Source: an uncultured Anaerolineae bacterium
Lineage (GTDB): Bacteria > Chloroflexota > Anaerolineae > Anaerolineales > Villigracilaceae
Assembly (NCBI GenBank): GCA_903838415.1
Contig: CAILYI010000137.1
Location: 1-50,774, forward strand
Direction: 5' to 3'
DNA: 50,774 nt
Below are positions 42,290 through 48,979 of the stretch, piece after piece. Position 1 is the first letter of the stretch. Each line of letters opens with the position of its first letter. A program made the translations under genes and the position numbers. The notes below the pieces were generated by a model. It was not told the origin of the DNA. It ran no database searches and saw nothing but the letters and a program-made list of their open reading frames with translations.

Positions 42290-43135
42290 ATGCTTCGGAC
42301 TGAACGTGCTCACCTTTATGTTGCCGCCCAAACCCATCCGGGATTGACCGGCAAAAATAACGAGGACAATTTCGCGGTCTCGGCGTATGTCATCAGCGAC
42401 ATGAACCCGACTCCGTCCGTCTTTGCGATTGTCTCGGATGGTATTGGCGGGCACAAGGCCGGGGAAGTGGCCTCCGAAATGGCGGTCAATCTGATCAGCG
42501 CGGCGGTGGCGAAACGCGAGGGCGGGCATCCGCTGGCGGTCTTTCAGAACAGTTTTTATCAGGTCAGCGAATCCATTTTCAAAGCCGCCGAGCAGGATTC
42601 TTCCCGCAAGGGCATGGGCGCCACGGTGGTTTGCGCGTGGATTATCGGACAGCAGCTATACATCGCTTATGCGGGCGACTCGCGTATTTATCTGCTGCAC
42701 GGCAGGCGGATTCAACAGCTCTCGCGCGATCACACCTGGGTACAGGAAGCGCTGGACAAAGGCATTCTCGATCACAGCGGCATTAAAAACCACCCCAACT
42801 TGCATGTCATTCGTCGTTACCTGGGTTCAAATACACCGGCCGAGCCCGATTTGCGCCTGTACACTCAGCCCGGCGAGAGTGACCAGCAGGCCCGCGCCAA
42901 CCAGGGACTGATGCTGAATCCCGGCGACGCGATTTTGCTCTGCACCGATGGGCTGACCGATTTGGTCAGCGACAGTGAAATTCAAGCCATGCTGCCCGGA
43001 CGCACTCTGCAGCAGGCCGCCCAGGCCCTGATCGATCTGGCTTGCGAGCGCGGCGGACATGACAACATTACCGTGGTGTTCCTGGGGGTGCCGTGGAACT
43101 CGGCCAAGATTAATCCCGGCTGGCTGCCTGGTTAA
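42290..43135 (+). CDS. PP2C-family Ser/Thr protein phosphatase
   Basis: This 281-residue soluble phosphatase has all PPM motifs: HPGLTGKNNEDNF, the metal Asp in VSDGIGGHKAGEVAS, GMGATVV, YIAYAGDSRIYLL, LSRDHTW, LLCTDGLTDLV and GGHDNITVV. It resembles the Stp/PrpC phosphatases that reverse Hanks-type kinases. An insertion (about 185-205, YTQPGESDQQARANQG) precedes the fourth metal motif. It is coupled to the FHA protein gene. No Ser/Thr kinase gene lies in this window. Confidence 0.93.
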   Translation: MLRTERAHLYVAAQTHPGLTGKNNEDNFAVSAYVISDMNPTPSVFAIVSDGIGGHKAGEVASEMAVNLISAAVAKREGGHPLAVFQNSFYQVSESIFKAAEQDSSRKGMGATVVCAWIIGQQLYIAYAGDSRIYLLHGRRIQQLSRDHTWVQEALDKGILDHSGIKNHPNLHVIRRYLGSNTPAEPDLRLYTQPGESDQQARANQGLMLNPGDAILLCTDGLTDLVSDSEIQAMLPGRTLQQAAQALIDLACERGGHDNITVVFLGVPWNSAKINPGWLPG

Positions 43136-43140
43136 ATAAA

Positions 43141-43169
43141 AAAGCGCCGCAGATCAACTGCGGCGCTTT
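43141..43169. terminator. Bidirectional terminator (phosphatase / aminotransferase)
   Basis: AAAGCGCCGCAG (43141-43152) pairs perfectly with CTGCGGCGCTTT (43158-43169) around a 5-nt loop between convergent genes. A-rich sequence on the left and a short T tract serve both strands. Confidence 0.88.
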
Positions 43170-43172
43170 CTA

Positions 43173-44570
43173 TTACGAAAGCAAACTCTCCGAAAACTTC
43201 AGTAAACGCTGCACATCGTTGAAATTGGTCATCATGCCAACCGAAATGCGCACCGCGCCGCTGGATTTTCCGTCAATGCACAGGCGGAAGTCATCCAGCG
43301 TCAGCCGGTTTTCGTGACCCGGCCCGTGGAAACAGACGTCCAGCTCCACGCGCGAAATGCCCAAGGCCTGTTCCCCCGCGCCGGGGTTGCAGAAACAACC
43401 CGTCCGCAGAGAAATGTTGACCTGGTTGGCGGAGGCCTCGATGGCGCGATGGTCAATCGGTTGGCCGTTTCCGTCAAAAAAGTTGACCGTTACCGCGCCT
43501 CCGCGTGCTTCCGTTGACGTGGGGCCGTACAATCTGACGAGCGGCGCGCCGCTGCTGTGTTTCATGGCCGTTATATGTTCCAACAGCCAGCCGGTGAGAC
43601 AGCGCACCCGCTCCTGGATATTCTCGATCCCGATGCTTTCGATGTGCTTCAAGCCAATTTCCACCGCCGGGATGTTCAGGTAATCGACGGTGCCATCCTC
43701 GAAAGCGGCGTGACCTTCGGCCAGGTAATACTTGTCACCCTGCACCGAGGCCACCGTGATGGTGCCACCGGCGAACCATGGGCGGTGTAACTTCCGGAGT
43801 GCTTTGCGGCGCGCGACCAGCGCTCCCAGCCCGGTTGGGTAGCCGAAAATCTTGTAAAACGAGAGCGGCACAAAGTCCGGTTTCCAGCGGGTGAGATCGA
43901 GCCGGTTGGTCGGCGCAAAAGCAGCCGCGTCGAGCAGTACATCCCAACCTTTGGCGTGCGCCATTTCAATCCATTCCAACGGATGTTTGACCGATGAGAA
44001 ATTGGATTGCGCCGGGAAGGCGAACAGGTTGTTGCCGCCGGGCCGGGCCTTATCCCAGGCCGCTTCTAGCATGGACATGTCGACGCGCATATCGGGCAGT
44101 ACCATCGGGATGTAGGTCACTTGCGCGCCTTTGCCGTGGGCAAACTCGCGAATGCCGTTGACCGAGTTATGGTTGTCAAAGGTCAGAAGGTATTGGTCGC
44201 CATCTCCAAACGGGTAAGCCTCGCCGACGATTTTGAGCGCGCCGCTGGCGTTGGCCGTGAAAATGACGTCATATTCCGCCGGATCGGCGTTGAAGTATTT
44301 CAGCACATAGGCCCGGGCCGATTCAACATATTTTGTCGCGGCCAGCGAGGTGGGGTTTGATGAGTGCGGATTGCCAAAAGTGTTTTCGAGCAAAATCTGC
44401 TGGTGCTGCCTGACCTGTGATTCGGCGTAAATTCCCCCGCCGGTGTAATCCAGGTAGACATGTCCGTCGCGGTCGAGGCGGCTGTAATCTTCAGCGCGCA
44501 GCGTATCGATCTTCGCGGTGGAGGCATAGCCGGGGTATTTTTTTAAGAAATCAGCGTAAGTGGTGTCCAT
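43173..44570 (-). CDS. Class V aminotransferase (cysteine desulfurase/MOCOS-like)
   Basis: This 465-residue PLP enzyme starts at the ATG at 44570 after a GAGGAG Shine-Dalgarno. YLDYTGGGIYAESQV and NPHSSNPTSLAATKYVESAR are the N-terminal signature. The PLP lysine is in PLSFYKIFGYPTGLGALV. A C-terminal loop, SLRTGCFCNPGAGE, carries the candidate catalytic cysteines. The pattern is closest to molybdenum-cofactor-sulfurase N-domains rather than IscS. No molybdenum or Fe-S assembly partner lies nearby, so the sulfur acceptor is unknown. It could alternatively be an isopenicillin-epimerase-like lyase. Confidence 0.85.
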   Translation of the reverse strand: MDTTYADFLKKYPGYASTAKIDTLRAEDYSRLDRDGHVYLDYTGGGIYAESQVRQHQQILLENTFGNPHSSNPTSLAATKYVESARAYVLKYFNADPAEYDVIFTANASGALKIVGEAYPFGDGDQYLLTFDNHNSVNGIREFAHGKGAQVTYIPMVLPDMRVDMSMLEAAWDKARPGGNNLFAFPAQSNFSSVKHPLEWIEMAHAKGWDVLLDAAAFAPTNRLDLTRWKPDFVPLSFYKIFGYPTGLGALVARRKALRKLHRPWFAGGTITVASVQGDKYYLAEGHAAFEDGTVDYLNIPAVEIGLKHIESIGIENIQERVRCLTGWLLEHITAMKHSSGAPLVRLYGPTSTEARGGAVTVNFFDGNGQPIDHRAIEASANQVNISLRTGCFCNPGAGEQALGISRVELDVCFHGPGHENRLTLDDFRLCIDGKSSGAVRISVGMMTNFNDVQRLLKFSESLLS

Positions 44571-44730
44571 GGTGTTGCTCCTCGCTGTCAATTTAACCAC
44601 AGATTCACATCAGGAAGCCAAAACCAGGGCATGCGCTGTCATGACGAATCTCACATTAAGCGCTCAAACCAACCAAAGATGAGTACATTCGCCTATAATG
44701 GCTGCATCACCGTTTGAAAGGATGTGACTT

Positions 44731-45894
44731 ATGACTAGCAAGGTGTTTTACGGTTCCCCAAGGCAGGCGCGGTTGGAAGCAAAAGAGACGCTCCCCGCCA
44801 AGCTTGATCTCATTATCAATGAGCTTCATCTGCGCGATCGAGTCAAAGATGAGACGGTTGCCATCAAGATGCATACTGGTAATAATATGGTTTATTCGAC
44901 CATCCACCCGGTCTTTGTGCGCCGGGTCGTACAGGCCGTCAAAGACGGCGGCGGCAAACCGTTTGTCGTCGATGTCAACTGGGATGCAGCCGGGGCTGAA
45001 CAGCGCGGCTATGCTTCCGAGGTGATCGGCTGCCCGGTGTATCCCGCCGCCGGGCCGGATGAGAAATATTTTTACAGTCACGAACGACCTTATAAAAGCA
45101 TCAAAAATTGGAAAGTGGCCGGGCTGATCCAGGATTCGAGTTTCATGATTAACTTCGCCCACATCAAGGGCCATCCCAGCTGCGGATTTGGTGGCGCGTT
45201 CAAGAATATTGCACTGGGTTGCCTGGCCGGTGAAACGCGCAGCGCCATGCACGACGTTATGCACTTTGACCAATACTGGTTCCCCGAAAAATGCCCCGAC
45301 GAATCCGTCCGCCAGGCCATGATCGCCGTCTGTCCATTTGAAGCGCTGGTCGATGATAAAAAGCATCCGGGGCAGCTGCATTTACACATGGAACAATGCA
45401 ATCAGTGTGGGCGCTGTCTCAAAATTGCGCCGCCCGGAAGCCTGAAAATTGACTCGGTCAACTTCCACAGCTTCCAGGAAGCCGTGGCGACCGCCGCGGA
45501 TGTGGTTCTTTCCACCTTTGCGCCGGGGAAAGTGACTCACATGGCGCTGGCCACGCACATGACTCCGGTCTGTGATTGCTTCGGATTTACCTCCATGCCG
45601 ATTCTGCCCGATGCGGGCGTCTTTGGCTCGGACGATATTGTGGCCATCGACCAGGCCGTGCTCGATATCACCGGCCAAACCCGTTTAATCGAAGAAAACC
45701 TGCCCACTTCTTTGGAAGTCCACACGCGCGAAGGACATCCCTTCCGCTGGCTGCATGGTCCGCACAAGGATCCGTATGTGGCGCTGGAATATGGCGAAAA
45801 ACTCGGGCTGGGTAGCCGCGCCTACGAACTGGTCGATGTGCTCCCGGTTGAAAAGGTCGAGCGCTCTTCGATGCAATACATTGCGGCGAGTTAG
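44731..45894 (+). CDS. DUF362 family protein with ferredoxin-like cysteines
   Basis: This 387-residue protein has an AAGGAT Shine-Dalgarno and a TATAAT (44694-44699) upstream. The N-terminal DUF362 domain shows VAIKMHTGNNMVYSTIHPVFVRRVVQAVKDGGG and INFAHIKGHPSCGFGGAFKNIALGC. AVCPFEAL and CNQCGRCLKIAP supply four to five cysteines, the second group resembling half of a 2[4Fe-4S] ferredoxin. A single 4Fe-4S cluster is likely. The function of DUF362 proteins is mostly unknown. It stands alone on the plus strand. Confidence 0.88.
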   Translation: MTSKVFYGSPRQARLEAKETLPAKLDLIINELHLRDRVKDETVAIKMHTGNNMVYSTIHPVFVRRVVQAVKDGGGKPFVVDVNWDAAGAEQRGYASEVIGCPVYPAAGPDEKYFYSHERPYKSIKNWKVAGLIQDSSFMINFAHIKGHPSCGFGGAFKNIALGCLAGETRSAMHDVMHFDQYWFPEKCPDESVRQAMIAVCPFEALVDDKKHPGQLHLHMEQCNQCGRCLKIAPPGSLKIDSVNFHSFQEAVATAADVVLSTFAPGKVTHMALATHMTPVCDCFGFTSMPILPDAGVFGSDDIVAIDQAVLDITGQTRLIEENLPTSLEVHTREGHPFRWLHGPHKDPYVALEYGEKLGLGSRAYELVDVLPVEKVERSSMQYIAAS

Positions 45895-45900
45895 GGTTGT

Positions 45901-45991
45901 GAGTAAAAAGTAAAAAGTAAAAAGTAAAAAGTAAAAAGTAACGAGAAACGAGTGGCAGATGGTTTGCCACTCGTTTCTCGTTACTTTTTAC
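45901..45991. repeat. Heptamer tandem array closing into a 27-bp hairpin
   Basis: Five tandem TAAAAAG units (from 45904) run on as TAACGAG, AAACGAG. The arm 45931-45957 is perfectly complementary to 45965-45991 (27 bp, 7-nt loop). The repeats therefore form one stem arm plus a 30-nt single-stranded heptamer tail. It sits between the convergent DUF362 and SDR genes, where it can terminate both. Confidence 0.9.
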
Positions 45992-46018
45992 TCATTCCTT
46001 ATCACTTATCCCCCCCAT

Positions 46019-46795
46019 TCACTGCGCGGTATTGCCGCCATCCACCAACAGCAGATGCCCGGTCACGAACGACGAATCGTCAGATGCTAGAAAAAGCACC
46101 GCCCGGGCAATTTCCTCCGGCAGGCCAAAACGCTGCATCGGCAGATACGCCGCGGCTTCCTTCAGCGCTTCCTCCAGCGTCACCGGGCTGGAGTGTTCAA
46201 AATAGCCTCGCTCCAGCCAGCGATCGACGAAAGTATCGCCGGGGCAAACCGCATTCACGCGGATATTTTCCGCGGCGTGATCGAGCGCCATGCTTTTCGT
46301 CATCAACGCCACCGCGCCTTTGCTGGTCGCATACGGCAGCGCGCCCTTCCCGCCCACCACCGCCCAATCCGACGCATTATTCACAATCACGCCTTTGCCC
46401 ACCTTGCGCATCTCGGGGATGACAAGTTTGCACATGCGCCAGACCGCCGTCACATTCAGCGCCATCGTCTGCGCCCAATCCTCCTCGGAAGTGCTTTCCG
46501 CCGTGCCCTTGGTCACAATTCCGGCATTATTGAACAAAATATTGATCTGACCAAAGGCCTGCAGCGCGGATTCCACCACCCGGGCGCAATCCTCGCTGCA
46601 GGTGTGATCCGCCTGGACGAATAAAGCCCGCCCGTCCCGCCGCCTGCATTCCGCTTCGACAGTTTTTCCCAATTCCGCGCGTCGGCCCGTCAAGACCACA
46701 TCCGCGCCTTCCTCGGCAAAAAGGAGCGCTGTCGCCCGCCCAATGCCGCTCGTCGCGCCGGTCACGATTGCCACTTTTCCAGATAATTTGCCCAT
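46019..46795 (-). CDS. Short-chain dehydrogenase/reductase
   Basis: This 258-residue classical SDR has a GGAG Shine-Dalgarno. The cofactor motif is TGATSGIG (13-20), with an Arg-rich TGRRAEL following that favours NADP(H). NNAG, catalytic Ser in NNASDW, and YATSK (Tyr/Lys) complete the active site. The C-terminal [12 protein letters not shown] is the usual SDR end. The substrate is unknown; it is often annotated as glucose 1-dehydrogenase- or FabG-like, without specific support here. Confidence 0.92.
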   Translation of the reverse strand: MGKLSGKVAIVTGATSGIGRATALLFAEEGADVVLTGRRAELGKTVEAECRRRDGRALFVQADHTCSEDCARVVESALQAFGQINILFNNAGIVTKGTAESTSEEDWAQTMALNVTAVWRMCKLVIPEMRKVGKGVIVNNASDWAVVGGKGALPYATSKGAVALMTKSMALDHAAENIRVNAVCPGDTFVDRWLERGYFEHSSPVTLEEALKEAAAYLPMQRFGLPEEIARAVLFLASDDSSFVTGHLLLVDGGNTAQ

Positions 46796-47263
46796 ACAGA
46801 TTCTCCAAAGACCATCCCATGCAAAAAAATACCGCTGATCAGAGTGAGGGGGGCACTCTAATCAGCGGTAAGATAATTTTCATCCAATCTTTGAAAAATG
46901 TCAAGGAAAATCGCCAATGGAATTTAATTAGCGAGGAGGGTTTTCCCTGGCGGCATTTCCCCGGTAATGCCGCCCCAGTTATGCATTCTTAAGGAAAACC
47001 CTCCCCAAGCAACGCTTCCCCCGCGATGCGCAAACTGTGTTCCCCCGGAACGGGCTGCCAGGTTATGCACCTGACAGGCTGCCCGTTCTCATAGTAGTAA
47101 GCGTTATTATGCCCGCATTGTGAATAACCATCAATAGGCAGGCAATTAAACCTAATAGACAATTGTACTGATTGTGGTCCGAATGAATATATTGCAAGCT
47201 ATAAACATCTCCAGGAAACAAAATGCGGTAGAATTAAGCCACTTCATCCTTCAGGAGCCATTC
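46796..47263. other. Gene-free region with three consecutive complex hairpins
   Basis: Stem 1: 46831-46846 with 46854-46869 (16 bp, one mismatch). Stem 2 is nested: outer GGAGGGTTTTCC (46935-46946) with GGAAAACCCTCC (46993-47004), inner GGCGGCATT (46949-46957) with AATGCCGCC (46966-46974). Stem 3: GAACGGGC (47048-47055) with GCCCGTTC (47081-47088), inner CCAGGT/ACCTG. TTATGCA occurs inside stems 2 and 3. No open frame is convincing. A TAGAAT hexamer (47229-47234) precedes the methyltransferase gene. Confidence 0.6.
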
Positions 47264-48058
47264 ATGAGCGACGATATTATTGATACCAACAAACCATCTG
47301 CGGGGCGGATGTATGATTACTTTTTAGGTGGCAGCCATAATTTCGAGGTTGACCGCCAGGCAGGGGATCAAGTCCTCGCCATGATTCCCTTCACATCCAA
47401 GTTTGCACGCCTGCAGCGCTGGGCGTTGGGCGATATCGCCATAGAGCTGACCGAGCGCCGCGGTTTTGACGTGATCATCGATTTTGCTTCAGGCCTGCCC
47501 ACCGTTGAGCACATTCATTCCAAAGTTTCCAAGGGCACCACCGTCATCTACTCGGATATTGACCCGGTGGTGGTGGAATATAGCCGCGAAATCCTGAACG
47601 GCGCGCCGGATGTGTATTATTTCCAAAGTGACGCCAATTTCCCTGACCAACTACTGAATCATCCCGAGGTACAAAAAATCCTGGCAGGCCGCCGCAAGGT
47701 TGCCTTCGGTTTTTGGGGTTTTACCTTTCTTCAAAAAGAAGAAGAAATTGCCCATTCCATGCGTACTCTTTATGATTGGGCTGCCCCCGGCAGTTGCGTG
47801 GCCTATAATGCCAACAGCGTCACCAATAAAGACAATCCGGATATACAGAAAACGCAAGAGATTTATGCCCGGCTGGGCGCACCTCTCAACGTACACACCT
47901 TGGAAAAACATCTTGAATGCATCCAGCCCTGGAAAATTGAAAAAGAGGGTTTCATCTCGCTGTTGGACTGGCATGGTTTTGACAAAGCGGAAGTGGGCGT
48001 GGATGCGGCCAGTATGGGAGAAATGGGAGGCGGTTTCGGCGCGTACCTAACCAAATAA
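47264..48058 (+). CDS. DUF574 SAM-dependent methyltransferase
   Basis: This 264-residue protein starts at the ATG at 47264, which has an AGGAG Shine-Dalgarno; an in-frame upstream start at 47174 lacks one. The diagnostic N-terminal motif is GRMYDYFLGGSHNFEVDR (14-31). The SAM site is DVIIDFASGLPTVEHIH, then VIYSDIDPVVVEYSREIL. This is the DUF574/Methyltransf_19 family, abundant in Actinobacteria and Chloroflexi, with unknown substrate. The histidine-kinase gene follows 24 nt later, a possible functional link. Confidence 0.9.
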   Translation: MSDDIIDTNKPSAGRMYDYFLGGSHNFEVDRQAGDQVLAMIPFTSKFARLQRWALGDIAIELTERRGFDVIIDFASGLPTVEHIHSKVSKGTTVIYSDIDPVVVEYSREILNGAPDVYYFQSDANFPDQLLNHPEVQKILAGRRKVAFGFWGFTFLQKEEEIAHSMRTLYDWAAPGSCVAYNANSVTNKDNPDIQKTQEIYARLGAPLNVHTLEKHLECIQPWKIEKEGFISLLDWHGFDKAEVGVDAASMGEMGGGFGAYLTK

Positions 48059-48082
48059 TGAGTTATTTCAGGAATCACGCCG

Positions 48083-48979
48083 ATGCCCAATCAAAATATC
48101 CCTCCGGAATATTTGCAATGTGATCTGGTTGCGCTTGCCCAGGTTGTAGAAGCCAACCGGGTCGATTTCACCAGAATCTGCGCGCAGGCAATCCGTGAAA
48201 ATATATTTACGAATCGGATAGAACTTCATCCTCGCGCAGTGGCAACGCTTATCGAACATGAAACGGTCGCATTAATTACCTTTCTTAACGGAGGTTTTGC
48301 GTGCGCCTGGCAGCATGGCAAGGAATGTTGCCAGCGTGGATTGAGCGTAAAGACAATCTTCAGTTTACATCGAGCGCAGCGTCTTTTTATTCTGTATTTA
48401 AGCGAAAGCTCATACGAGCTCCAGAATATTACTTCACTCTATCGCATGCGGGTGTTTGAAGGGTATCTGGCGGCCCGCGAAGAATTGGTCTTCAAAGAGC
48501 AGGAAGGCATTCGAAAAGCTTACGAGATCGCCCTAAAAAACAGTAACGCCAGGGCACTGGAAGCGCAGGCCGTTGCCCAAAAGGCGACCGAAACGAACTA
48601 TCGAAGCGTTATCCTGGCCCAGGAGGAAGAACGACGCAGGATTTCGCGCGAATTGCATGATGAAGCCGGTCAGACCATGGTTGGCATCCGCATGAGTCTG
48701 GAAAATCTGAATACCAAGGTCTCAGGCAATCCTGAGCTGCAGGATGATTTGCATAAAGTCATCACATTAACTGACAATGCGGCGCAACAAATCAGGTCGA
48801 TGGCCTATAGCCTGCGCCCGCCTGTGCTGGACTTGCTCGGGCTGAATCTTGCCATTAAGCAGATGTGTATTGATTTTTCCGAACAGACCCATTTAATCAT
48901 CAGTGACTCCACTGCAAAAACGACTGGACAAAACTCATCCAGATTGTACCCTCCTCGATTGGTGGATTGTTTAATATAA
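48083..48979 (+). pseudogene. NarL-type histidine kinase truncated by an IS element
   Basis: Native sequence runs from 48083 to about 48903 (274 residues); the last 24 residues are read from the IS. An N-terminal helical sensor-like domain (about 10-140) and a coiled-coil linker (about 140-180) precede a HisKA_3 domain, with His192 in EEERRRISRELHDEAGQT. The HATPase_c domain, needed for ATP use, is cut after LNLAIKQMCIDFSEQTHLIIS. The kinase is therefore presumably dead unless the IS excises. The remaining 3' part should lie just right of 50774, outside the window. Confidence 0.9.

Noticed and set aside
45901..45943. CRISPR-like array of TAAAAAG
   Set aside because: The units are 7-nt direct tandem repeats without spacers.
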